Of a stretch of 64,000 nucleotides of DNA, positions 36,746 to 53,862 are shown one piece after another (position 1 is the first letter of the stretch; the number at the start of each line of letters is the position of its first letter). Source of the stretch: Heterostelium album PN500 (lineage: Eukaryota; Evosea; Eumycetozoa; Acytosteliales; Acytosteliaceae); contig NW_008805070.1 of NCBI RefSeq assembly GCF_000004825.1, forward strand, positions 434,001 to 498,000, given 5' to 3'. The notes below the pieces were generated by a model that worked only from the letters and a program-made list of their open reading frames with translations, had not been told where the DNA came from and made no database searches. The position numbers and the translations under genes were made by a program.

Positions 36746-39700
36746 ATGATGGATAAGAATAGTATTGATGCTACATTGAGTAGTAATCAACAAACAACAT
36801 CGCCTATATTGCAACAACAACTCTATCAGCAGCAATTGCAACAACAACAACAACAGTTACACGAATTCAGTCCAGAGAATAGCAATGATTTCAAATCTGA
36901 AAAATTATTCTACAAGCAATGGCAATTCCCACAACAACAACAGCAACAGCAACAACAGCAACAACAGTTACCTCCGCATCTACAACAGCAGTTACAACAA
37001 CAACAGCTATTACAACAACAACAACAACAGCAATCAAATCAATATTCAATTGATGACGTTAATATACTATCAAATTTCAGTTTTATAATCTCTCAGCAAA
37101 TTAATAATCTTCTATCGTTGCTCTCAAAGAAATCATATAAACAAATCTATACCGATCTATCACAGGTAAATAGCTAGCGCTTTACTTTACTTTTCGAACG
37201 ATTATTTATTATTATAATTATACTAATCCTTTGATTTATTTATTGTAGATTATTAATCAATATGGAGCACAAGCAGAAGTATACTTGTTTAGAATACTTG
37301 TAGATACCATTGATTTTAGAGATCAGAAGAATCAACAAAAGGATGTCTTTAAGATTCACTTGTTCAGAGATGAGTTCTCGCGATTAATGAAACAACCAAA
37401 CTTTACCAGTATACTGTGCAAGGCGCTTGAGGGCGTCGACAACCTCAACATGGATTTCCTCACTCTATTTTCTCAGAAACTAAATTTAACACCACCACAA
37501 GAGATTCTCTTGGGTCTAGCCGTTTCTCAATCTTTAAATATTCAATCAAGAGAACAAGGTAAATAGAAATAGCAATGGCAATAACTATTTATCATACTCT
37601 TAACTAACTAACAAACATTTAATTAATAGGTGAAAAGTACTTGAATCATGTATTGTCACAAACAAATATAAAATCACTACCAGAGAATGTCTTACATCAA
37701 TTATTATATAAAGTTAATATGCAAGAGTTGAACAGCCACAGCAATAACAACAATAGCGGTCAACAACAACAATCTGAAATACTAAAGTATATCCAACCAC
37801 TCTATCCACCCAATCCATCGCGTGTCTTGGCACCCTATCTTCCCAATGATGTCGCCTCCTCACCGAATTCCAAGAGATCACAAGATGCCTTGATTGCCAG
37901 GCTATTCACAACAACAACAACATCATCCACATCATCAAACAACAATAACAACAACAATAGCGCAACAAATAATTATAATTATGGATCATTCCCACTTCCA
38001 TATCAATTACTTCAAAGTTTTAAGGGAACATCATCTTCTTCACCCTCGATATTGAAGGAGTTGCTCCAACCCTATCCAAAGTTGGTGGAGTCTGACCTTG
38101 CCCAGTGTATCGGTATGATGGCCGAGAATATTTCGCATCCACTGACATCGACAACCGGTGGTGCTGACAGCTCGACTCCACTCGTGCCATTCCTATCGTT
38201 TGCCACCTCTTCCAATGGCGGCACCAGCTCGACTCCGTCGGCAACTACCACAGCCACCACCCCGACTGCATCAGGAGCAGCAGCGGCAACTACCACAGCC
38301 ACTCCCTCTCCTTCGCCAGCTGCAACATCATCATCAGCGACAGCAACAACTACAAGTGCGACAACTTCAAACCCATCGCCTTCGCTAGCCAACAACAATG
38401 ACAGTGACCCATCGGACGCGTCACCTCTCAAGTCCGCATGGAACTACGCGGTGTTTGTCGACGTTGTCAAAGAGTTGTATCCATCGATCGACTGGTCCCT
38501 GGTGATAAAGGAACTCGACTATCCAGAGTTTGTGTTGCACGACCAGCGTGGTCTCACTCTGATCCTAGCTATCTTTAAGCGCGCCACCAACGACAAGTTC
38601 CCTGTGCACTATATCCTCGATAACATCTGGAAAAATTCACACGGACAGATCTCTTTCCTCAAGGTTGCACTCCAGTCGGACTTCCCATTCCACTTTTCAC
38701 AAAAGAAGCGCATCGAATACAGCGCTCTTGGCAAGGTGTCGCAGACCGTTGCACACTGGAACTCATTGTCGCTCATCGAGATCCTCTTGAACCTCTCGGA
38801 GCTCGATCAGGATCACTACTCCAAAACCAGATCACTCTTTGATTATCCATTGAAACATTGTCCAGAGTTATTGCTAATGGGATTATCAAGTTTATCTGTA
38901 AGTTGTTTTGTTTTTTTTCTATTCAAAATTGAAACAGTTACACTAACTATTTCATTTTCATATCCATAGGACAAGATGAATAATCTATTATTTAGAGAGT
39001 TAATTCTATTGTTATTCCATACTTTGTTATTCAATCATAACTACCAAGTACATATTTCACAGCTTTGGAAAGAATGTCCAAATATTGTTGTATGTGGTAT
39101 GTCCGATATCTATCAAAAAGATCCATCTTATTTATCAAGACTATTGGATGTTGCACAAGAATTAAAAGTAAATATATATATATTGTTGATACAGAAAATA
39201 GATAAAGTGTATTGTGTTTTACTAATTTCTTTTTTATTATTATTATTTAGATTCTTACACAAATGTTGACATACAAGACATATCCTTTCATTATTGAATT
39301 GGCAGTGTTGGCTAGTCAAAGAGAGTTCTTGTTCTTGGAGCGATGGCTCGAGGAAAGAATGAAGGAAGACGTCGAGTTTGTCAGGGAATGTACCAACTTT
39401 TTGTCGGACAGAATCGACAATCAGTCCGAACCGAATCATATCTCAATATCATCGTCGATATTGATGTCTTTCTACAACACGTTGATTGACAATGTCGAGT
39501 CGTTCCCACCCGATATCTCGAATGCCATCAAGAGCATCAATCCCAACTTTGGTGACATGCTCGCAATGTCCGGTCCAAACTCCACCACCGGCAGTGGATC
39601 ATCCGCAACATCCGACAATATCACATCGTCCGAACGTCGTTTCCCAGAGGACGTCGAAGAGGAAACCAACCTCTACTTTATTAAACTCTATGGAGAATCG

Positions 39701-42700
39701 ATCTCTGTCGACCAAATCATTACTACCCTTAAAGAATATAAGAATTCTCAAAACACAAGGTAATTACCTAACTAATTGTTAATCTATCTTTTTAATATTT
39801 TAACTAATTATTATTAATAATATTCTATAGGGAGCATGAAATCTATAAATGTTTATTGTTTAATTTGTTTGATGAATATAAGTTCTTGTCGGACTATCCA
39901 GATAAGGAGTTGAGAATCACAGCCTATCTGTTTGGTTCGTTGATCAAGAATCAGTTGATTTCATCACAACCGTTGAGAGTCGCTCTCAAGTATGTGTTGG
40001 AGGCAATCAAGCATCAGCCATCAACCAATATGTTTAGCTTTGGTATTACCGCACTGATTTCGTTTGCCACTAGACTTGTGGAGTGGCCACAATACTGGGC
40101 TCAGCTATGCTCTATCGATCACTTTAAGAACTACTCGAATGGTGACCTCGTCAAGCAGATCAATGCTATCATCGAATCGAGCGATCTTCCCAAGAGCTCT
40201 GAGTTCCAACGCACTATGTCTGGCAGTAACTTGCCATCCACCAACATTCCACTCCAGCAGATTCAAGATGCCGATAGCTACAACTTTGAGTCGCCAGATG
40301 ACAAGTCAATGTACGTTCAAGTATCGTCGGACACTCAACAATCCAGTCAGCAACAACACCAACATTCATCTAGCAGCAATTCCACAGGAAGTAATTCCAC
40401 TGTTTCTAGACAACACTTTGCCTCGCAACAACAGCACCAGCAACAGCAACAACAACACCAACAAAAAGGTGGAAGTGGTGGTGGTGGTGGTGGCGGCGGA
40501 GATGACGACGATGATAATAACAACAACAATCCAAACTATCCAGGTGGTCACAAGAACGCATCTAACGATCACAAGAAGAATGCCAAACCAGAGAAGAAAT
40601 CAAGTGAAGCCGAAGAGTATTCCAGTCTCCCAATTGGTACTCTCGTTAGTGCATCCAAGGAGATTGTCCAACCTGAAGAAGCCATCAAGGATAAGATGTT
40701 CTTTATTATCAACAATGTTTCCATGTTCAATCTCGATGCCAAAGTCAAGGAGATGAAAGATATTCTCAAGTCCGAGTTTTATGACTTTTTGGCACAATAT
40801 CTCGTGGTGAAGCGTGTCAGTATTGAACCAAACTTCCACAATGTATATCTTCACTTCTTGGATCGTATGAATATTCCAGATCTCTACCAACAGATCTTAT
40901 ATTTCACTCATCAGAATATCCATACTTTGTTAAAGTCTGAGAAGATCAAAGCAGACTTGACAGAGCGTACGTTGTTGAAGAACTTGGGTGGTTGGCTTGG
41001 TCTTTTGACACTTGCCAAGAACAAACCACTGCTCCAAAAGTTCTTCTCACCCAAGGATCTACTGGTGTATTCCGTTGATAATGGAATATTGAATGCGGTG
41101 GTTCCATTCGTTGCGAAGCTACTCGAGAGTTGCATGCAATCACGTGTTTTCAAACCACCTAATCCATGGGTAATGGCTATTGTCCGTCTGATGGTGGAAA
41201 TCTACAATCTCAAGGAATCGAAAAACAATATCAAGTTTGAGATTGAGCTGTTGTTTAACAATCTAAAGTTGGAGATGAGCGAGGTCAAACCATCGACACT
41301 CATCAAAGATAAGCGTGAGGAAGCACTGCGTCTCGAAGAGCAGGAGAATAACGATCGTATGCGCCACAAACAACATCAACAGCCTTCCGCACCAGAGTTG
41401 CTCCAGAATATCGCGCAGTACATCCAGTACAATCCATCGATCATCACTATCGCCCAGATGCCACTCTTTAAAAAGGTGGTACCCATGGCTTTTGAGCGAG
41501 CGATCAAGGAAATCATTCAACCGGTTGTAGAGCGTTCCGTTGCCATCGCCGTCATCACATCGAAAGAGTTGGTCAGCAAAGACTTTGCCACTGAAGCCGA
41601 CGAGAAGAAGATGAAGAAGGCATCACATCTTATGGTTCAAAATTTGGCTGGCAGTCTTGCACTTGTCACCTGTAAGGATCCATTGCGTGTCGGTATGTTG
41701 ACTCACTTGCGTTCCTTCCTTCAATCGACAAGCGATCCACTTCCACCACAACTGGAACACGCCATCACCACTGTTTGTGCTGACAATCTTGACTTTGCTT
41801 GTTCCATTGTCGAGCGTGCTGCCACCGACAAGGCAGTGGTCGACATCGATGGTGTTCTTTCTTCCAGTTACAAGGATCGTCAGAAACACAAGGAGAGTGC
41901 AGGTCAACAACCATTCTTTGATATGGGATATCTCACTACCACCATATACAACAACTTGCCAGAGCCACTCCGTCCAAAACCAGGAGGAATCCAACCAGAT
42001 CAATTCCGTGTCTATGAAGACTTCCTCAATCTCTCGCATCACACCAATATCGCCATGGCACAGTCTACCGACAATGAGACCGCACCTGGCATCGTTGGAA
42101 GTATTCAACAATCGTTGTCTGCATCACCACCTCCAAACATGATGAATATGCCACAACACATGTTGCCACCACAACAGCAACAACAACAAGGAGGTCCAAC
42201 TCTCTCGAATGCCGACCTTCTCGAGAAGTTTGGTTATCTCTTGAATGATGTCGATAAGGTCATCATGAGAGTACTCGCCACCAACGCCAAGATCGAATTT
42301 GAGTTACTCTACACCGTTGTCCAACAGATGTATTCATTGTTGATTCCATCACAAGCACAAATCGAATTGGTACAAGCATTTGCTCAAAAGTTGTTCACCC
42401 GTTTGTGTGACCCCGACAAGGCTCACATCTATGAGTTCTACTTTGAACTTCTCGAAGTTCTCCGTGATTGGGAGGGACCAAAGGTTGTCAACACTCTCAC
42501 CTCAATGCTGCTCTACTCACAGCCCGACAAGAAGTTGAATCGTATCTTGGTGGCAGGATTGATTATCCATCAGTTGATCAATGTCAACGAATACGACCAG
42601 CAGTTGGCCATTATCATGATGGATCCACAGAGAGCTGCACAAGTCATTGAGTTTGCTGTAAACTTGTTGCGTTTCACCGTGCTCGAGAATCCATATGCCG

Positions 42701-44400
42701 TCTCATCGGAGTTTGTATGCATCACTGAGATTCTCTCCAAGATTGCTCAACGTTCGCCATCAGAGATCCTTATCAAGACCATCGAGGATGTCAAGAGCAT
42801 GCCAAAGGAAGAGAAGAAACGTAGAATCTCTCGTATCAAACAAGAGGAGCTCAATAGAGATCCACCAGGTTTGAAGGATGCTACCATCTCTTTGTTCCAA
42901 GACTGGATTATCTTCTCGTCGACCAACAGCGAACACAAGATGCACATTCAATATTTGGCACAGGTTCTCAATCTCAACATGATGAAGAACGAACTCTACT
43001 TCCAGAAATTCTTTAGACTTGCCCTCGAGTGGTCTATCGAAAAGTATCAAGCCAGTGTCAGTGAACAATTGGCATCGCCATACATTGAGATCGATGCACT
43101 CTGCAAATTCGTTGTGCTCATGGTTAAGCATGGTGATCCAACTCACTTGAGTACACTCACCAAGGTTCTTGCTCTCTTGATCAAGGTATTGACCAAAGAC
43201 TATGAGACCAATGTCCAACGTTTCAACCAACGTCCATACCTCCGTATCTTTGAGAACCTCATTACCGATCTTACAGCCCCAGATCCCGTCTTGGAGCAAG
43301 TTTCCACACCAATCCTCTATTGCTTTGTTAATGCACTCGCCACATTGCAACCACTCAAGTATCCAGGATTCTGCTTTGCTTGGTTGGATCTCATTTCTCA
43401 CCGTTCATTCCTACCAAAGTTGCTTTCAAAGCCACAACAAAAGTCATGGTTCCACACATTGTTGATCCAACACTTTAAGTTTATGGACCCATTCCTCAGA
43501 GGTGTAGATGTCAGTGAACCAACAAGATTCCTCTACAAGGGAACTTTGAAGATTCTTTTGATTCTTCTCCATGACTTCCCAGAGTTTTTGTGCGAGTTCC
43601 ACTTTAGCTTCTGTGATGTCATTCCAACCACTTGCATCCAGTTGCGTAATCTAGTACTTTCTGCATTCCCAAGAAATATGCGTCTGCCAGATCCATTCAC
43701 TCCAAATCTCAAGGTTGATTTGCTCCCGGATATCAATCAACCACCAAAGATCTCTTCCAACTTTACCCACAGTCTAAAGAACCTTAAGAATGAAGTTGAC
43801 AACTATCTTAAGCTCAGAGCTCCATTCTCATTCCTCACTGAACTCAAGAACAAGTACTTGTTGCTTCCAGAGAATGAAGATGTAATTGCAGGTACCAAAT
43901 ACAATGCTCCATTGATCAACTCGCTCGTTCTCTACATTGGAACTCAGGCCATCCCACAAATCCAAAGAAAATCAAACAACACCACTCCAACACCATCACA
44001 GAGTGCACCAATGGATATCTTCCATCGTTTGGCAATGGATCTTGATGCCGAAGGTCGTTATCTCTTCTTCAATGCCATCACCAACCAGTTGAGATACCCA
44101 AACAATCATACTCATTACTTCAGTTGTGTACTTCTCTATTTGTTTGCCGAGGCCACACAAGAGATCATCAAGGAACAAATCACCAGAGTTCTCTTGGAGA
44201 GATTGATTTCAAACAAACCACATCCATGGGGTCTATTAATTACATTCATTGAGCTCATCAAGAATCCAAGATACAACTTCTGGAGTCACTCATTCACCAG
44301 ATTGGCACCAGAAATCGAACAACTATTTGACTCTGTTGCTAAAAGTTGTATGAGCAGAGAATCATCTCAACCACAACAAACTTCACAACCCCAAAAATAA
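36746..44400 (+). CDS. not1: CCR4-NOT complex scaffold subunit 1
   Basis: Six exons (36746-37165, 37249-37558, 37630-38897, 38970-39167, 39251-39759 and 39831-44400) give 2424 residues. A poly-Q leader is followed by N-terminal HEAT repeats. The central part includes Ser/Thr/Ala and Q/G/D/N low-complexity inserts. Next come the MIF4G-like region (from about residue 1030) that docks Caf1/Ccr4 nucleases, and the DUF3819/CNOT9-binding segment (about 1340-1500). The C-terminal NOT1 homology domain includes HPWGLLITFIELIKNPRYNF near the end. CNOT1 holds the main cytoplasmic mRNA deadenylase together. Length agrees with human CNOT1 (about 2376). The start used is the first of two adjacent ATGs. It ends 71 bases from the converging release-factor gene. 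Confidence 0.95.
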
Positions 44401-44471
44401 ATAAAAACAATATTACACTTTTAAAAGAATAACATAAATATTTGATTCGTTTCAAGTAGAGAATATTTAAT

Positions 44472-45963
44472 TTATTTTTGACTGAGTGCAGTTTTAATAA
44501 ATATATCCAACTCATCACCACCCTCCAAGATTTCATCGATATTAAGTGATTCCAAATTGGTTCTTTGATCTTTTACTCTTGTTTGTGGATGCATTGTATA
44601 GGTTCTAACAATTCTATCACTTGCCCAACCATTTACACCCAAATCAGATCTAAAACTTTCTTCTTGTTGTGCTCTGTTTTTATGAATATTAGACCTTAAC
44701 AGTTTATGATATTTGTTTTTTTTTGTTAATTTTATCGTTACTTACCTCTTTTTAATCTCTGATGCCATAATCTTTGCTTTAAGTAAATCCATTGCAATAG
44801 ACTTGTTTTGATGCTGAGATCGTTGATCAGAAACAGCAACTGATATACCAGTCGGTGTATGGGTTATTCTAACTGCACTTTCGGTCTTATTACTATGTTG
44901 ACCACCTGGACCACTCGATCTCATCGTTTCAATGAGCAAATCTTTTGTTTGTAAATCTATCGAAATACTATCGTCCACTGCAGGATATGCTAAAACTGAT
45001 GCAAATGATGTATGTCTTTTACCCTATAGTCGTCAATGAATATTATGTAAATTTCGATTTAGTAAAATAATTACTTACTGAAGAATCAAATGGAGACAAT
45101 CTAATAAGTTTATGTACGCCTGATTCAGATCTACACCAACCATATGCAAACTCTCCTTCTATCTTTAAAATCGCTCGTTTATATCCAACTTCACCCGGTG
45201 ATATATCTACCAATGTCACTGTTTACAATAGATTGATTAGTTTTTATATTGCACATTTAATTGCGATTTGGTAGGTACCTTTAAAATCTTTCCTTTGTGA
45301 CCATTTTCTGTACATGTTTGATAGTATCTCTGACCAATCCATTGAATCTGCTCCACCTGCACCAGCGTGAATCTCTAGATAGCAATCTTCATGATCATTC
45401 TCACCAGACATAATCGATTTGAACTCTAAATCAGTGGATTGTTGATAGAGGTCACTGATACACTCCGACATCTCAGAGAGCATTGATTGATCATTCTTTT
45501 TCTTTGCTTCTCCTGATATCTCTTCGTAGTACATGAAATTTGATTGTAACTCTTCTATCTGTTCTATATCTCTCTTTAATCGCTGACACTCTTTGAGTGT
45601 TTGTGCTTTTTTGTTATCTATCGACAATTGTGATTCTACTCCATTTGATTTCAATTCATTCTCAATGAGAACCAGCCGTTGTTTCTTGTCTTGATAATGT
45701 TTGCCTCCAACCAACAATGAAATTATTCTTCTGACCTCTGATTCTTTTATTTGAAATTCTTGATTTGATATATAATTTGGTGTTGTTGATTCATTACAAA
45801 AAGACCTTCTTTGGTTGATGTTTTCATATTGTTTCGAAAATCCGAAAGAAGAAAATGATATTCTATTATTTAGATTATAACTATTGTAATTATTTGCTAT
45901 TCTATTGCTACGAATATTGTTATAACATAATCTAAGATATCTACATTTCACCAACATCATCAT
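44472..45963 (-). CDS. Mitochondrial peptide chain release factor, RF2 type
   Basis: The exons are 45963-45279, 45218-45079, 45023-44746 and 44694-44472 on the minus strand, giving 441 residues. The N-terminus is Arg/Asn-rich and lacks early acidic residues, consistent with mitochondrial import. The SPF stop-codon reading motif ([15 protein letters not shown]) marks an RF2-type factor, which reads UAA and UGA. The GGQ motif ([17 protein letters not shown]) triggers peptide release. The helical domain 1 (about 90-200) and [12 protein letters not shown] are also typical. Exon 4 supplies the expected C-terminus ([24 protein letters not shown]). The start is one of three adjacent ATGs. Most animal and fungal mitochondria lack an RF2, while amoebozoans and plants are known to keep one. 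Confidence 0.92.
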
Positions 45964-46086
45964 TTTTACAAATAAAATGAACAACAATGTGTTTTTTCTT
46001 TTTTCATAAAGAGCAAGTCAGAAACGAATTAATTAAACACTGACCGATTTTTTTGGAAAATAAAGATCTTTATTTTAAAAATTTTA

Positions 46087-48733
46087 TTATTTCTTTGAAC
46101 CAACATAGGTTGTCGTTGTTGGTATTGTTGATATTGATAAAGATGTATTCGCAGATTTAACAGGGTCACCCAATATATTCATGATATAATTTATAATTTG
46201 ATCGTCCAATCCCAGAGTAAACTCTATGTGTCCACTCTTGCTTGCTTTCAAAAATGCATGTTGTGGATGTGACTTTTTCAATGTTGTATAATGTTTAATG
46301 ATATTAACTGGCTCTATTAAATTATCTTTTAATCCCATTATGAAATGAACTGGTATATTAATACTAAAGTATAACGAAATTAAACAATCAAGGTTAGTAT
46401 CCTACTTGTATACAACTTTATAAAATAAAAAACATACAGGTTATAATGATCTAAAAAATTTAAGGGTTCTGGTGTACCGTATTCAATTAGATTTCTTTCT
46501 TTTCCATAGTCGTATGCTTGGAACTTGCGAGCTCTTCTATTCTGCCAGAAGTGTCTGTAGATCTTGACAGAGGTGCCAGAGAATGTGTTGTATGCCAGAT
46601 TGTGAATTTTCTCTAGTGGATGATTCTTGGTATCGCCACCCAGAAGGAATCGTGAGACAAGATAGACCATCAAGTCTTTGGTGGGTGTATTGCTGATGAC
46701 ATCATGATAGATTTTGGCAATGATTACTCTGATAGTATCGCTAGGGAAGCTGAATACATCCATTGGGAAGAAGTAGAGCCAAGCATTGATGATCGGTCCA
46801 AGAATATCACAGATCTTTGGTGCAGTCTCGTGGTAACCTGCAGGCGATAGGAGAATAGCACGACTCAAATGATGACTCTTCTTTAGGATTCCCATCATCA
46901 CAATATACATCAGTATGCATGCTGCTCCCATGCTGTGCGCAACTGCACTAATGTTGATGTCGTCAGGCGATACCAAATCATGATTCAACGCCGACAACTC
47001 TTTAGTCTTGACTTGTCTAATCACTTGAATGAACGAGGGAATATCACGGAATGCATGTTCATTGATTGAGAAATCCCAGTATTGTTTAGAGGAGATGTTG
47101 GTTTCAGTGTGAAGACGCTCGCCGTTTCCACGTAGATTCGCAAGGAATACGTCATAGCCTTGATCATGAGCGGCGAATGCCAACGATTGTGTTGGGCCAT
47201 TGGCAACCCACGCAAAGCTATTATCGAAAATACCATGCTGCAAGTAGAGAGTATGCTTTGATTGCTTATTTGGTATTCTCTCCAACAATAGAATGTATCC
47301 ATCTTCCGTCGTTACATGATATCTTTCATATGGATATCCAGCCTGTTCTATAATCTCTTTTACACTTCTCACATCCAATTCCTTATCAGAGAACAATCGA
47401 TTCGGTATGTTCTTCACTCTTTTTATTCTATTTACAAACATATTGAAAAGTGGTTTAATAACTGTAAATGGTAATGTAAATAGCTTAACTAAATGAATGA
47501 ATTGAAAATATTAGTATTATTGTATGTTTTAAATGTAATGAAACATAATGTTAGCTTACATATATAATAAGGTAAATAAAATGGTAGTGTTATTGAGAAT
47601 AGTATTAAAGATCTAATCTTTATGTTGGCAATGATTGTGAGTATGGAAGTTGTTTTGACTCTTAGCCAGTAGAATAGATTATCAAAGAGTAGGAGAATGT
47701 TTGTTTTCAAATCCTCTAGGAATCCAGTGGTAATCTGTTCGTGTTGATGAACTAAATCTCTATTTACATAGTATACACGTTTCTTTTTCTTTCGGGTTGG
47801 TCGATTCTGTGAAAATGCAGATGATGTTGATGGCGATGATGATATCGTTGTTGAAGATGTTGTTGTTGTTGTTGTTGTTTCTAATGATGATGGATTGTTA
47901 CTAACAATCATGGGTCTTCTAGGTGATTGGTTGCTACTATTTCTAATCGATGAAGTACTTGCACTCTTTCTAAAAGGTGATCCTATGTTGTGATTTATAA
48001 AACTATTGTATTGGATGCTGCTGTTGCTACTGTTAAGGTTGTTCAAATTCGGTGTGGTGCCGGGTGTTGTCGTTCCCGATGAATTGGTCGATTCATCTAT
48101 GATATTGTTCATCGAAGTTGACGATGAGATCGCAGGTGACGAATCGGAATTATCGTTTAAAAGCTGTACAAAAGGTGTTGGATGTTTATCGTTTGGCGGC
48201 TGTCGGTTAACTCCACCGAATAGTGGTGAGTTACTCAACTGTCGTCTTAATTGTTGTAATTGAAGTTGTTGTTGATGCTGTTGATGTTGCTGTTGCTGCT
48301 TTTGTTGTAACAATAACTTTTCATCTAAAGTACTAGTCGGTGTTGATGATATTGTTGTTGTCGTTGATTTTCTTTTTTGTTGTTGTTGCTGTTGCTGTTG
48401 CTGTTGCTGCTGTTGTTGTTTTGCCTTTTTCTTTATTCTATTTCTTTGTTCAAGATAACTTTGGTAACCAGGTTGATAAAAGAATCCTAAGAATCCAACT
48501 ATTATAATATTCGCCAATTGTACTCCCAATTGCCAGACTAAAAGAAGTAGATAGTTCAATATTTAAATAGTTAGTTAGAAAATAAATGAATTAACAAACT
48601 ATCCGCTGTCAATAATCTATATATACTTACCCTCTTGTATAAATGCTTTGATGGATTCATTCATCGATACCAACGTCCTATCTAAATAGGAAATAAGTAC
48701 TGTTGTAATCCATCTCCTAATACCAAATAACAT
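46087..48733 (-). CDS. Acid-lipase-type alpha/beta hydrolase with long membrane-linked N-terminus
   Basis: The exons are 48733-48631, 48537-47560, 47488 (or 47461)-46438 and 46363-46087 on the minus strand, giving about 802 residues. The N-terminal 60 residues include a membrane helix (IIIVGFLGFFYQPGY). A long Q/S/T/N-rich insert with two poly-Q tracts follows, then a further hydrophobic segment (LILFSITLPFYLPYYI). From about residue 380 comes the AB-hydrolase/lipase region: ERYHVTTEDGYILLLERIP, the oxyanion part QHGIFDNSF, the nucleophile elbow AHSMG, Asp in GLKDN and His in SGHIEF. This arrangement resembles steryl-ester/triacylglycerol hydrolases of the lysosomal acid lipase family with a membrane-anchored N-terminus. 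Two acceptors (47488 or 47461) keep phase in exon 3. Confidence 0.83.
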
Positions 48734-49526
48734 TTATTTTAATTGAAAAAATAAATAAATAAATAGATTGAAGATATATATAATAAATATAATAGAATAT
48801 AATATATATCTATATTTTAAAATTTTAAATTTGAAATTTGATTAAACCATAAACTATTAACAATAAAACCAAGGAATTGTTATTTATTCTTTATATGTAA
48901 TGTAATATTATTATTTGTTTTTAAAAGAATGAATTATTATAACAATTCTGTCTATTTTAGATCTATACAATTCAATTTTTTGTTATTAGTGTGGAGTGTG
49001 TGTTTGTGTGTGTTGTGTGTTGTGTGTGCATAGGTATCTTTGGTTTTACCATTACAAAGGGGAGATTATTTTTAATTTTATTCCAAAAATTATTTTTCTT
49101 TGCTGCTTTCCCATTTTGAATTGATGTTCATTAAATGAACGAAAAATTAAAAATAAAAATACAAAAATTAAAAATAAAAATAAAAATATAAAAAAAAAAA
49201 AATAATCAATCGTGCATGACAATAACTAATATTAATAAGACAACTGATTATTTCTTTGATACATATCACATTCCCTCCACACTTTTTTTTTAATTTATTG
49301 TCAATCCAAGTGAATCTCTGATAAAACAACTCTAATTAAACCATTGATTGACGATCACCTGTAAAATCTGTTTCATGTATGAGATTTATAATTATCTTGT
49401 TTAAAATCATAAATTAAAGTAGTTGTAGTCACCTTCATAAATCTTAATCTTAAAAACATCGATGTTTTTTAAAGAAAGAATAAATATTGATTATTTTAAA
49501 TTTATTTAATTAGGTTTTTAAATTAA
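48734..49526. other. Intergenic region with TG-rich run
   Basis: About 790 AT-rich bases between two minus-strand genes. A (TG)n-like stretch lies at 48990-49030 and an A-rich (AAAAAT)n-like stretch at 49142-49203. No gene was recognised. Confidence 0.5.
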
Positions 49527-52259
<2,733 letters not shown>

Positions 52260-52446
52260 TTGTTAACTTATATTATGGTGTAAAAATATATATATAAAGG
52301 TTATTGTTTTTTGTTAATTTTATTACTCTATCATATTATTATCCTAAGTTATCTATTGATCTCTATATCAATCAAATTTATTCCTATATTCAGTGTATTA
52401 TTAATAATAAATAAAATGTAAAAATAAAAACAACACCAAACACTTA

Positions 52447-52477
<31 letters not shown>

Positions 52478-52812
52478 TTGACTTTCAATTTTTGAGAACT
52501 GAGTGACAAGCTATTACTTTTAAAGTCTTATATATATAATTTATTGATGTTCAACAAAATAAATCTATCATATTATATAAATGAATAATATGTACTATCT
52601 AAAATGTGTATATGATATTGTTTAATGAAAATAAATTAAAAAAACAAATAATCAACATTAAAAAATTTATTTTTCATTTTTTTTTTTTTACTTTTTTTTT
52701 TTTTTTTTTTTTTGTTGGTGTCATCACTCATTCTTTACTCTACAATTTGATTGGAAAAAGTTGTTGATTAAAAAAATAAAAATGGTTTAAGAGTTGTTTG
52801 TTTGGGTTTTTT
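52260..52812. other. Intergenic region with long T runs
   Basis: About 550 bases between the DYRK start and the SMP-30-like stop. It has a T run of about 30 bases at 52450-52479 and further T runs at 52679-52712. No gene was recognised. Confidence 0.6.
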
Positions 52813-53862
52813 TTAACCTTTATATTGATAAGAAGGCACACCTTTGATTCCATAGGATTTTAGATTGATTTTAAAGAGTCCTCCACCTCCGTAGCGACCG
52901 TTATTTGCTGTAGTTATATAGAGTGTCGACAGGTCTTCACCACCGAAAGCACATGAAGTCACTGCAGGCACTGGCAAGTCGATTTGATAGAGTGACTTTG
53001 AACCGGGTTTCTTAGGATCCCAACAGGTTACTCGTGATCCATCGTAGTGTGCGATCCACAATCGACCGTCGGCATCCATTGTCATACCATCGGGCGATCC
53101 CTCGCTGTTTGCATCGAATCTGAGAACAATGGTTGGATGGGCCATGTCGTAGCTCTTGCCACCGTCGGTACTGTTGAATCTGAACACCGCCAGCTTCGGA
53201 GTGTCTATGTAATACATCAATGAACCATCGGGTGTCCAGACAATACCATTGCTAATTCTAACTTGTTCCAGCATGGTTTCGTAGCTGTGATCTACATTGA
53301 CACGATACAACTTTGCTTCTGGAGGATATCCATTTTTATAGCTAAGAGATCCCACCCAGAAACGTCCCAGAGGATCACATTTTCCATCATTGTATCGGTT
53401 GGTCGATGATTGCTCAGGGTTGGCAATGACCTTGTATTTTCCAGTGAGATAGTTGTAAATTACAACACCGATTCTTTCAAGAGCAATTACAACTTCACCT
53501 GGTTCTCCTTTACATCTTGGGACAATTGTACCAGGTTTATTTGGTAAACTGTATGAAGCTGTTATATATGTTTTTGGATCATATCTATACATTATATTTT
53601 TTTATATTTTTTAGAAAATAAAGAAACAAAAAAAAAAAGAATGATAAAGAAATATATATATAAATAATATTTACACATATAATTGTTTACCGTCAATGTC
53701 AATCCAATAAAGTAATTGTCTTTCATTATCCCAAATTGAACCTTCGCCAAGTTGACTCTTAGTATCAATGTACAGCTCAGGTTTAAGATGAATGGTTTCA
53801 GTTAAAACCAAAACACTTAACCTAAACAATAATAAAATACAAATTAAAAATTTATTATTCAT
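52813..53862 (-). CDS. Secreted SMP-30 / gluconolactonase-like protein
   Basis: The exons are 53862-53675 and 53584-52813 on the minus strand, giving 319 residues. The N-terminus MNNKFLICILLLFRLSVLVL is a signal peptide. The six-bladed beta-propeller of the SMP-30/gluconolaconase/LRE family is evident. The metal-ligand Glu lies in LGEGSIWD, followed by YWIDIDG, then RYNDGKCDPLGRFWVG, ISNGIVWTPDG, and the Asp in GSPDGMTMDADGRLW. The family hydrolyses lactones or related esters using Ca2+ or Zn2+. The join uses a GT|GTAAAT donor, the only one that keeps frame. The secreted form suggests action on extracellular sugar lactones, which is inferred. Confidence 0.88.

Noticed and set aside
41623-43401. 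Long minus-strand open frames inside CNOT1
   Set aside because: Antisense shadows of a conserved gene.
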